DNA of 13,444 nucleotides from Subdoligranulum variabile (GTDB taxonomy: Bacteria > Bacillota > Clostridia > Oscillospirales > Ruminococcaceae). The position numbers were made by a program, and so were the translations under genes. How positions within the stretch are numbered: the first letter of the stretch is position 1; each line of letters begins with the position of its first letter. Below the pieces are notes generated by a model that was not told where the DNA came from, made no database searches, and saw only the letters and a list, made by a program, of their open reading frames with translations. Where the stretch lies: contig SFOX01000041.1 in the NCBI GenBank assembly GCA_004552305.1, positions 1 through 13,444 on the forward strand, given 5' to 3'. Of the stretch, positions 8,259-13,444 are shown in pieces.

Positions 8259-8267
8259 ATTATATCA
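8259..8267 (-). promoter_or_regulatory. Extended -10 promoter for phoH and downstream genes
   Basis: On the minus strand TGATATAAT is a perfect extended -10 element, identical to that of the TetR-family gene. A TTTCTT at 16 bases could be a weak -35. A better-looking TTGTCA is only 10 bases away, too close for sigma-A. Confidence 0.6.
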
Positions 8268-8283
8268 CAGTTGTTGACAAAAG

Positions 8284-8321
8284 AAACTGTTAATTTTGCA
8301 CAAAATATTTTCAACAGTTTT
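8284..8321 (-). terminator. AT-rich inverted repeat between yqfD and phoH
   Basis: AAACTGTT (8284-8291) pairs with AACAGTTT (8313-8320), and inner bases ATTTTG/CAAAAT extend the stem. On the minus strand it is followed by a T-rich stretch (CTTTTG), weak for an intrinsic terminator. It lies in the 136-base gap after the yqfD stop and just upstream of the phoH promoter. It may end yqfC-yqfD transcripts, or may be an operator for the phoH promoter. Confidence 0.4.
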
Positions 8322-8350
8322 GGCAAAGAAAACGGGGCGTCCCACAAAAA

Positions 8351-9529
8351 TCAATCCTGCGCCGCCTGTGCGATGTCGGCGGTAAAAAGATACCGTACCT
8401 CGGCGTGCGCCGTGCCGTTTTGCACGGTGACGGTGCGCTGCTCCCGCAAAATTTCGGCATCGGGAAAGTCCGCCAGCAGGGCGCGGCGGCAGTCCCGCAG
8501 CGCCAGCGCCCGGGCGGCGGCTTCGGGCAAGGTTTGTGTCAGCGTCTGCCGCTGCCAGAAGGTTTCGCGCTGAAGGCATCCCGGCAGGCAAATGCGCCCC
8601 CAGCGCAGCGGCAGCCAGGCGGTGTCGCTGTCCCCGGCAAGCGGGGTGTCGTTTTGCAGCAAAAAGCGGTGTCCCAAAAGATGCAGTGTCAGGCGTTGCG
8701 CCTGCCGCCCCGTAAGGCGCGCAGACTGCCTTTGCAGCGGACACTGCGCGGTGTATCGCTTTTGCAGCCGTGCCATCACCTGCCCCGATACCGGCTGGTA
8801 CACCGCCCGCCCGTTGCGGTCGGTGCGCGTACAGGTGGCAAGGCGCTGGTTCTCGGCAACAAACTGCCCGGGCTTGACCTCGGCAAAGCCGCTTTGCAGC
8901 TGCACAGCCAGCACTTCTCCCGCCGCCTTGGCGCACAGAACGCGGGCGCTGGGGGCGGGCTGCACGGTTTGGGTCTGGGTGGGGGTGGCTTCGGCAAACA
9001 GGCAGCCGTTTACAAAATTCAGGCTGACCCAGCCAAAGATATCGCTTTGCTGCAGCACGGCGTCCTGCGCAGCCTGCAGGCGCGGCTTGCTCAGGCGGCA
9101 GCCCTCGGTGATCTGCTGTTCTGCCAGAACGGCACGCAGAGCAGCGGCGCTTGCCGGGGAAAGCGTGCCGAAGTCAATGCACCACAAATAGCCGGAAAAC
9201 ACGCGCAGCAGCGCCAAAAACAAAACAAACCCGCACAAAATGCCGGGGCGGCGCAGCAGCCGGGCAAGCAAAAGCCCCCCACCGGTGCGCCGCACGATCT
9301 GCACGGTACAGGGCGCGGCAAGCGCCGAAAAGGCAGCCAAGTCCCGCCCCCACAGGTACAGCGTGCAGCCGTCTGTGCCGGGTACGATGCGCTTCAGCCG
9401 TATCCCCTGCCCTGCCGCCCGGCTGAGCAGGGCGGCAACGTCGGCGCCGCTGCCGCCGATTTGCAGCTGCAGCCGGTCAAGGCACACGGCGCTCGCGCTG
9501 CGCCCCCGGCCACTTGTGCAAAAACTCAA
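8351..9529 (-). CDS. yqfD: Sporulation protein YqfD
   Basis: A 392-residue protein matching the YqfD family: an N-terminal cytoplasmic domain (about 15-92), one membrane helix (about 96-118), and an extracytoplasmic C-terminal domain with IFGWVSLNFVNGCLFAE (164-180), followed by a GEVLAV and G(Q)FV barrel-like repeat region. In Bacillus the gene is in the sigma-E regulon and needed for spore formation; its molecular role is unclear. The TTG start at 9529 has an excellent SD (GGGGAGGTGA, ending 6 bases upstream), better than the GTG at 9487, and gives a 53-base overlap with yqfC. The sequence is unusually rich in Gln, Arg and Ala compared with typical members, consistent with high-GC drift. 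Confidence 0.85.
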   Translation of the reverse strand: MSFCTSGRGRSASAVCLDRLQLQIGGSGADVAALLSRAAGQGIRLKRIVPGTDGCTLYLWGRDLAAFSALAAPCTVQIVRRTGGGLLLARLLRRPGILCGFVLFLALLRVFSGYLWCIDFGTLSPASAAALRAVLAEQQITEGCRLSKPRLQAAQDAVLQQSDIFGWVSLNFVNGCLFAEATPTQTQTVQPAPSARVLCAKAAGEVLAVQLQSGFAEVKPGQFVAENQRLATCTRTDRNGRAVYQPVSGQVMARLQKRYTAQCPLQRQSARLTGRQAQRLTLHLLGHRFLLQNDTPLAGDSDTAWLPLRWGRICLPGCLQRETFWQRQTLTQTLPEAAARALALRDCRRALLADFPDAEILREQRTVTVQNGTAHAEVRYLFTADIAQAAQD

Positions 9530-9797
9530 TGCGTGTCACCTCCCCGGCCAGCATCAGCCTTTTTCCCACAAGGGATTCTATTCGCAGGCGGCTGCCATAA
9601 AATGTTACCAGCACCTGTCCGGTGTCCACGCAGACGCTCTCGGGCGTGAAGGTCAGCACCCGGCGGCAGCCGCACGCTACGGCATACCCGCCGCGCAGTT
9701 CGATTTCCGGCAGGGTGTAAAAGGCGGCGGGCGGCTGGGCAAACAGCGTGGGCGGCTGCGGGCGCGGGGACGCCTTGCGGGGTCTGCGGGGCTTCAA
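9477..9797 (-). CDS. yqfC: Sporulation protein YqfC
   Basis: A 106-residue small protein of the YqfC family, partner gene of yqfD and a sigma-E target in Bacillus; function unknown. The core (about 27-95) carries FYTLPEIELRGGYAVACGCR (26-45), LVTFYGSRLRIESL (63-76) and LMLAGEVTRIEF (81-92), the usual pattern of short strands. The N-terminal 25 residues are basic and Pro-rich. The start is taken as TTG at 9797, about 9 bases after GGGAGG; a TTG at 9818 lies upstream of that SD and is less likely. The end overlaps yqfD by 53 bases. It is the first gene of the long minus-strand cluster and diverges from ylbJ. Confidence 0.82.
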   Translation of the reverse strand: MKPRRPRKASPRPQPPTLFAQPPAAFYTLPEIELRGGYAVACGCRRVLTFTPESVCVDTGQVLVTFYGSRLRIESLVGKRLMLAGEVTRIEFLHKWPGAQRERRVP

Positions 9798-9829
9798 CAG
9801 GGCATCCCTCCCATTCAAATCATCATTCC

Positions 9830-9858
9830 AGTATACGCGGGGGAGGTTGGGATATGAA
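9830..9858 (-). promoter_or_regulatory. Candidate promoter for the yqfC operon, overlapping ylbJ start
   Basis: On the minus strand TTCATA and TATACT are separated by 17 bases, acceptable for sigma-A. The same bases read as TCATAT followed by CGTATACT resemble a sigma-E promoter (consensus about GTCATATT and CATACAAT with 13-15 bases between), which would fit the known sigma-E control of yqfC. The -35 box overlaps the ylbJ start codon, so this promoter and ylbJ expression may interfere. Confidence 0.45.
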
Positions 9859-10885
9859 CCCTTTGCTCAAACGTGGGGTGTGGCTGGCGGCAGCATCGGC
9901 GCTGCTGGCGGGGGTGCTGGTGCGCCCCGGGGCGGCGGCGCAGGGCTTTGCGCAGGGGCTGCGGCTGTGCGCGGGCAGTGTGCTGCCTGCGTTGTTTCCC
10001 TGCTTTGCGGCGTGCAGCCTGATTTTAGGGCAGCTTACGCCCCGGCAGTGCCGCGCCGCCCTGCTGCCGTTGAGCTGGCTGGGCGGGTATGCGGTGTGCG
10101 CCCGGCTGACAGCGCAGGCGTACCGCCGGGCCGAGCTTGACACCCGGCAGGCGGGGCTGACACTGTGCTTGGGGTGCTGCGCCGCGCCGGGGTTTGTGGT
10201 CGGCTGTGTGGGCGGGCTGCTGCTGGGCAGTGCGCCCTTGGGGTGGGTGCTGTTCGGCGCACAGCTGGCAGGCAATGCGGCAGCGGCGCTGGTTTGCCGC
10301 CCGCTGCTGCCCCCGCCGGGTAAACGGCAGCTCCCTGCCGCCGGGACGTGTGCCGGCATTGGCGTGCCGCAGGCGGTGGGCGATGCGGTCAACAGCTGCC
10401 TGTCGGTGTGCGGCAGCGTTGTGCTTTTCAGCGTAATCTCGCAGCTTTTGCGGGAGCTTTGCCCGCTGCCCGCCTTGTATGCGGCGGTGCTTTCGGGTGC
10501 GCTGGAGGTCAGCGCCGGGTGCGCAGAATTTGCCGCGCTGGGCGGGGCAATTTCGGTGTACGGCTGCTGTGTGTGCCTGAGCGCGCTCAGCGCATCGGTG
10601 TGGCTGCAATTGGCGGCGCTTTTGCCGCGGGAAATATCCCTGCGTCCCCTTGCGCTTGGACGCAGTGTGCAGGCGGCGGTCAGCTTGGGGTGTGTGCGGC
10701 TGGCGCTGGGGCTGCTGCCGGGTGCCGTGCCGACGCTGGCGGGCGGCGCCAACCGGCTGGTAGTAACGGGACGTCTGCCGCCCGATGCCCTGGTTACGGG
10801 GGGATTGTTTTTGGCGGTGGTGCTTTACAAAGGGTACAAAACCTTATATAATAATAAGTATAATCATGAAGGCAATACCGCATAA
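9854..10885 (+). CDS. ylbJ: YlbJ-like sporulation integral membrane protein
   Basis: A 343-residue polytopic membrane protein with about eight hydrophobic segments. It opens with a basic N terminus and a helix at about 8-28. SVLPALFPCFAACSLILGQL (about 43-62), LPLSWLGGYAVCARLTAQ, and GCCAAPGFVVGCVGGLLLG correspond to the SVLPsLFPFf, GyP and P-x-F-i-x-G-x-vG segments of the nucleoside-recognition (Gate) fold found in YlbJ. In Bacillus ylbJ is a sigma-E gene needed for heat-resistant spores. It is somewhat shorter than the roughly 400-residue Bacillus protein. The ATG at 9854 has GGGGGAGG 7 bases upstream. Its last four codons and stop codon lie in repeat copy B, and a sigma-A-like promoter sits in its 3' end. 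Transport substrate unknown. Confidence 0.75.
   Translation: MNPLLKRGVWLAAASALLAGVLVRPGAAAQGFAQGLRLCAGSVLPALFPCFAACSLILGQLTPRQCRAALLPLSWLGGYAVCARLTAQAYRRAELDTRQAGLTLCLGCCAAPGFVVGCVGGLLLGSAPLGWVLFGAQLAGNAAAALVCRPLLPPPGKRQLPAAGTCAGIGVPQAVGDAVNSCLSVCGSVVLFSVISQLLRELCPLPALYAAVLSGALEVSAGCAEFAALGGAISVYGCCVCLSALSASVWLQLAALLPREISLRPLALGRSVQAAVSLGCVRLALGLLPGAVPTLAGGANRLVVTGRLPPDALVTGGLFLAVVLYKGYKTLYNNKYNHEGNTA
10824..10852 (+). promoter_or_regulatory. Near-consensus sigma-A promoter inside the 3' end of ylbJ
   Basis: TTTACA (10824-10829), a 17-base spacer and TATAAT (10847-10852) form a promoter with only one mismatch to consensus. Predicted transcription starts near 10859, about 12 bases before repeat B and some 195 bases before the next gene, so the repeat would lie wholly in the 5' leader of the 11053-12132 transcript. 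It overlaps codons for KGYKTLYNNK of ylbJ. Confidence 0.7.
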
Positions 10886-11032
10886 TTCTAAGTGCCGATA
10901 CGGCGAGCGAGGTGCGGCAGCTGCTAAGCCAAAAGCGCAGGCAATACTTTGTGTATTGGCGAGCATTCTCTTGGCGCGGAGATCCGCCGGAGCGGTGCTT
11001 AAGCCGTAAGGCGGGAATTGTGCGGTGTTGCC
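10871..11032 (+). repeat. Dispersed fold-back repeat, copy B (full length, 162 bp)
   Basis: The reference copy in this window. Terminal inverted repeats GGCAATACCGCATAATTC (10871-10888) and GAATTGTGCGGTGTTGCC (11015-11032) match at 16 of 18 positions. The interior also has fold-back pairs: GCAATAC with GTATTGG around the centre (10941-10958), and AAGCCAAAAG with CTCTTGG. The whole can fold as a long imperfect hairpin. It contains no credible gene; at 162 bp it is too short for a transposase. It supplies the stop codon of ylbJ (TAA 10883-10885). Partial copies lie at 55-133, 1892-1949 and 7211-7254. Confidence 0.8.
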
Positions 11033-11052
11033 TAAAGTAAATCGGTGAAGCT

Positions 11053-11274
11053 ATGTTCAAAAAAACGTATTACGGGGCCAACATCTCCCCGGCGTGCGCC
11101 TACTGCCTGCACGGCACCCCGGCGGCGGACCCCAAGATGATTTTGTGCAAAAATAAGGGCGTGGTATCGCCCTATTACTGTTGCCGTAGGTTCAGCTATG
11201 ACCCGCTGCTGCGCGTACCCCGCCGTCAGGTTTTGCCGAACCTTGACCCCAAAGACTTTTCGCTGGAGGATTGA
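11053..11274 (+). CDS. Small cysteine-rich hypothetical protein
   Basis: A 73-residue protein with CAYC (15-18), a single Cys at 32, and CC at 43-44, spaced C-x2-C-x13-C-x10-CC, which looks like a small zinc- or metal-binding site. Motifs ISPACAYCLHG, MILCKNKGVV and FSYDPLLRVPRR look evolutionarily constrained, and I believe similar proteins occur in other Clostridia, but I cannot name a family. No signal peptide or membrane helix. A weak SD (GGTGA) lies 4 bases before the ATG. It is followed at 3 bases by the membrane-protein gene, so the two are probably co-transcribed from the promoter at 10824. Confidence 0.7.
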   Translation: MFKKTYYGANISPACAYCLHGTPAADPKMILCKNKGVVSPYYCCRRFSYDPLLRVPRRQVLPNLDPKDFSLED

Positions 11275-11277
11275 ACG

Positions 11278-12132
11278 ATGCCCATGGACAACAAAAAACA
11301 GCCCCTGCGCAGGGAAACCCAACACCTGTGGAAGGAAAAGCGCTCGGTGACGCTGGTATATATTTTGCTGCGCACCTCGGTGGTGCTGGTGATGCTGGCG
11401 CAGATTTTTAACCGCAATTTTGAAAACGTGTTCCTTTGCGTTTTGACGCTGCTGCTGTTTATGATGCCCAGCGTTATGAAGCGCAAGCTGGATGTGGAGC
11501 TGCCCAACACGCTGGAGATCATCATTCTGCTGTTTATTTATGCGGCGGAAATTCTGGGCGAGATCGGCGCGTATTACGTCACCTTCCCCTATTGGGACAC
11601 CGTGCTGCACACGCTGAACGGCTTTTTGTGCGCGGCGATCGGCTTTTCGCTGGTGGATATTTTAAACCGCAGCAGCAGCGAGCGGTTCAACCTGTCGCCG
11701 CTGTATATGGCGATCGCGGCGTTCTGCTTCTCGATGACAGTTGGCGTCCTTTGGGAATTTTTTGAATGTACGATGGATCAGCTGTTCTTTTTGGATATGC
11801 AAAAGGACACGGTGGTCAGCGCCATCGGCAGCATTATGCTGGATGCCCCCGGCGGCAACCACCCGGTGGTGATCCATAATATAACGGATGTTATCATTAT
11901 GCAGGCGGACGGCACCCAGACCGCGCTGGGCTTGGGCGGATATCTGGATATCGGCTTGCTGGACACGATGGAGGATCTGTTCGTGAATTTTATCGGTGCG
12001 CTGACCTTCTCGATCATCGGGTATTTTTATGTGAAAAGCCGCGGCAAAAATAAGTTTGCCAAGCGGTTTATCCCGGTAGTAAACCAAGAAGTCAAGCCCG
12101 CAGGCGAAGCCCCCGCGCAGCAGCCGGAATAA
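11278..12132 (+). CDS. Six-helix membrane protein, DUF2238/YjdF-like
   Basis: A 284-residue membrane protein with helices at about 24-44, 48-66, 78-98, 108-127, 140-163 and 234-252, a loop of about 70 residues between the last two, and a polar C-terminal tail. Conserved-looking polar residues sit at membrane borders: WDTVLHTLNGF (106-116, with Asp107 and His111), GVLWEFFE (156-163) and DTMEDLFVNFIGA (229-241). The D-x3-H-x3-G and D-x3-D-x3-N-x2-GA patterns recall the DUF2238/YjdF membrane family, whose function is unknown. The ATG at 11278 is preferred over 11284 because CTGGAGG lies 8 bases upstream. It ends in a very strong terminator and is likely second in an operon with the small Cys protein. 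Confidence 0.75.
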   Translation: MPMDNKKQPLRRETQHLWKEKRSVTLVYILLRTSVVLVMLAQIFNRNFENVFLCVLTLLLFMMPSVMKRKLDVELPNTLEIIILLFIYAAEILGEIGAYYVTFPYWDTVLHTLNGFLCAAIGFSLVDILNRSSSERFNLSPLYMAIAAFCFSMTVGVLWEFFECTMDQLFFLDMQKDTVVSAIGSIMLDAPGGNHPVVIHNITDVIIMQADGTQTALGLGGYLDIGLLDTMEDLFVNFIGALTFSIIGYFYVKSRGKNKFAKRFIPVVNQEVKPAGEAPAQQPE

Positions 12133-12137
12133 AAAAG

Positions 12138-12180
12138 ACCCCCGCGCGGTTCCGAAAAATCGGAACCGCGCGGGGGTTTT
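12138..12180. terminator. Strong intrinsic terminator, probably bidirectional
   Basis: A perfect 18-bp stem (12138-12155 with 12160-12177) closed by an AAAA loop, followed on the plus strand by TTTTATTT. On the minus strand the stem is followed by GTCTTTTTT, so it can also end transcripts of the Xre-family gene arriving from 12229. Confidence 0.95.
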
Positions 12181-12228
12181 ATTTGTCTGAGTGTGATAAA
12201 AAAGATACCCTGTTTTGAAAGTGGAAAA

Positions 12229-12678
12229 TCAACGATGCAGAGAAATTTTATTGTTTTCTTTCTCTGTGGGCCATTGCAGCATCCATTCCAGATACTTTGC
12301 CTTTATGATTTTCCTCGTTCTCAGTCTTTTCTTTTGGCTGTACCACTCTTTCAAAAAACAGCCTACTTCCTCAAAATTATCAAAGAGCAGAATCGCATCA
12401 ATTGGAACACTCCCACCGCAGTCATGTTCCCAGTCATACCAGATCAATGTTCGGATAATATCCTCTGGCGTTTCTGCCCTTGTAAAAAAAATTTCTTTGC
12501 GGACATTCAGAACTCTGGCTATTTCTTGGATTCTATCCTCTTTCGGCGTTCGGAATCCTGACTCATATTGGGCAATGCGATTTGCTGCATTTCCATCCAA
12601 GTGCAGTCGTTCTCCCAGTTCCCGCTGCGTTAGTCCTCTGTGCTTACGCACCAGCTTGATTTTCTCTCCCAGCTTCAT
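12229..12678 (-). CDS. Xre-family helix-turn-helix regulator
   Basis: A 149-residue regulator. The Cro/C1-type HTH occupies about residues 4-60: KIKLVRKHRGLTQRELGERL (6-25) then NRIAQYESGFRTP (33-45) and IAR-VLNV. The C-terminal half (65-149), including DIIRTLIWYDWEHD and FLKEWY, is not a peptidase or known sensor domain that I recognise; similar proteins are frequent in Clostridia mobile elements. SD AGAGG lies 5 bases before the ATG. Codon use and composition are clearly more AT-rich than the genes to the left, and it sits next to a serine recombinase, so horizontal origin is likely. A palindrome at 12711-12749 lies just upstream and could be its operator or a terminator. Confidence 0.85.
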   Translation of the reverse strand: MKLGEKIKLVRKHRGLTQRELGERLHLDGNAANRIAQYESGFRTPKEDRIQEIARVLNVRKEIFFTRAETPEDIIRTLIWYDWEHDCGGSVPIDAILLFDNFEEVGCFLKEWYSQKKRLRTRKIIKAKYLEWMLQWPTEKENNKISLHR

Positions 12679-12707
12679 AGCTACCTCTTTCCGATAAAAG
12701 TGAAAAA

Positions 12708-12752
12708 GGCCATACCCAATCGAAGATACCTTATCTCCGATTGGGTATGACC
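12708..12752. terminator. Perfect inverted repeat between recombinase and Xre gene
   Basis: CATACCCAATCG (12711-12722) pairs perfectly with CGATTGGGTATG (12738-12749), extended inward by AGATA/TATCT after one mismatch, and outward by GG/CC. On the minus strand it is followed by CCTTTTT, fitting an intrinsic terminator for the recombinase; on the plus strand CTTTATTTTT follows. Because it lies about 33 bases upstream of the Xre start codon, it could also be an operator. Confidence 0.75.
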
Positions 12753-12761
12753 TCTTTATTT

Positions 12762-13444
12762 TTATGTCAGCTGCATTGTCTTTTTGTAGCCGCCGATGAA
12801 CCGTATTTCAATTTCATTACGCGACCTCACCGTGATTTTCTCAATGATTCTCGCGGTCAGAGCATCGTCATATTCTTGAATTTGCAGATCCTTGGCTGAC
12901 AGCAACATCTCCGGCTGGCTGGCTTTTTCCTGTTGTGCAGCGCTATCGTCAATGGCTTTCTTCAGACGCTTGATTTTGCTGTTCAGCTTTTTCAACCTGT
13001 CATCCAGAAACGGAGTACTTTTTCAACCTGTCATCCAGAAACGGAGTATCCTCATCAAAGTCCAAGGACATCTCCAGCAGTCGGTCAAATTCCTGCTGGG
13101 TCTGCTCCAACTGCTCCTGCAAATTGGGCTTTGCGCTTTCGCCGGTCTGGATGTCATGCAAGATACCGTTGATCTGGGCAGCGACTTCATCGGTAAAGTT
13201 TGCAGCCAAATCCTGCATCGCTTTCAAAATAGCTCTGTGCAGTTCTTCTTCCGGGACGGACGGCGACCTGCCGCAGAATTTCGTGCCATACTCGATACGG
13301 TTCACGCACCGCCAGACAATTTGCTTTCTGCCGTGAATGTTCCAAGTCACCCGCTTGTAAGGGCTGCCACAGTTTCCGCAGACCAGCCGTTCGGACAAGG
13401 CATATTTGCTGTTGTAGCGGCCACGGCGGCGCTTGCGCTGGTTG
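12762..13444 (-). pseudogene. Large serine recombinase, C-terminal part, frameshifted
   Basis: The upstream segment (13444 down to about 13000) is open to the window edge and contains the recombinase zinc beta ribbon: ALSERLVCGNCGSPYKRVTW, then WRC and KFCGRSPSVPEEELH, giving C-x2-C, C and C ligands. A long helical coiled-coil segment follows. The frame ends with RLKKYSVSG because of a 31-bp tandem duplication. The downstream segment (12995-12762) resumes as KKLNSKIKRLKKAID and continues to YDDALTARIIEKITV and the typical short C terminus. Deleting one repeat unit joins RLKK to LNSK in frame. The catalytic serine domain lies outside the window. Such proteins integrate and excise mobile elements; this copy lacks its last roughly 77 residues unless the frame is corrected. 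A sequencing or assembly error must be excluded. Confidence 0.85.
12987..13048. repeat. Perfect 31-bp tandem duplication within the recombinase
   Basis: Two identical 31-base units, 12987-13017 and 13018-13048, each beginning CTTTTTCAACCTGTC and ending GGAGTA. The length is not a multiple of three, so the duplication shifts the reading frame by one base. There are no mismatches between the units, implying a recent event. Confidence 0.95.

Noticed and set aside
8265..8280. TTGTCA as the phoH -35 box
   Set aside because: It is only 10 bases from TATAAT, too close for sigma-A; the extended -10 alone is the better explanation.
9823..10752. Minus-strand frame of 309 codons antisense to ylbJ
   Set aside because: The plus strand gives a coherent membrane protein with a strong SD; the antisense product is a Pro/Ser/Ala-rich shadow.
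10785..11009. Short frame running through the 3' end of ylbJ and repeat B
   Set aside because: It consists of ylbJ out of frame plus repeat sequence and has no SD.
10871..11032. Riboswitch in the leader of the 11053 gene
   Set aside because: Structure and position suggested it, but partial copies of the same sequence lie after mutS2 and phoH and upstream of the TetR promoter in other orientations, so a dispersed repeat explains it better.
12762..12995. Independent 77-residue protein downstream of the recombinase frame break
   Set aside because: Its sequence is the normal C terminus of large serine recombinases and joins in frame when one 31-bp unit is removed.
12930..13060. CRISPR-like direct repeats
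   Set aside because: Only two head-to-tail units with no spacer, inside a coding sequence; this is a tandem duplication.

Overview
The window looks like chromosome of a GC-rich, Gram-positive, gut-type Clostridia, most likely an Oscillospiraceae/Ruminococcaceae relative near Subdoligranulum, Gemmiger or Faecalibacterium. The grounds are the Firmicute gene order yqfC-yqfD-phoH-ybeY-dgkA-era-yqzL-recO, Shine-Dalgarno (SD) sequences of the GGAGG type, TATAAT-type promoters, and sporulation-associated genes (yqfC, yqfD, ylbJ). The genus is inference.

Layout. Positions 1-226 hold part of a dispersed repeat (copy A) and a strong promoter for a TetR-family regulator (227-784, +). That gene converges, across a shared terminator, on an unrecognised 314-residue protein (858-1802, -) which has its own extended -10 promoter. 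From 9797 down to 1951 on the minus strand runs a long, tightly packed housekeeping cluster: yqfC, yqfD, phoH (own promoter), ybeY, dgkA, era, the tiny yqzL, recO and mutS2. These genes cover sporulation, rRNA maturation (YbeY, Era), lipid-carrier or diacylglycerol phosphorylation (DgkA) and recombination or replication repair (RecO, MutS2). Adjacent genes commonly overlap or lie within about 20 bases, which suggests translational coupling. Diverging from yqfC is a YlbJ-like sporulation membrane protein (9854-10885, +). A near-consensus promoter buried in its 3' end appears to read through a 162-bp repeat (copy B) into a two-gene unit: a small cysteine-rich protein (11053-11274) and a six-helix membrane protein (11278-12132). 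That unit ends at a very strong, probably bidirectional terminator.

From about 12200 to the window end the base composition is visibly more AT-rich. The stretch holds an Xre-type regulator and the C-terminal part of a large serine recombinase, the typical edge of an integrated mobile element. The recombinase reading frame is broken by a perfect 31-bp tandem duplication; removing one unit restores the frame exactly.

The least explained feature is a dispersed, fold-back repeat family with four recognisable copies or fragments (A 55-133, C 1892-1949, D 7211-7254, B 10871-11032). It has about 18-bp imperfect terminal inverted repeats. Three copies have one end exactly at, or one base after, the stop codon of a neighbouring gene, or supply that stop codon. 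I see no CRISPR array, tRNA, rRNA or recognisable anti-phage system.
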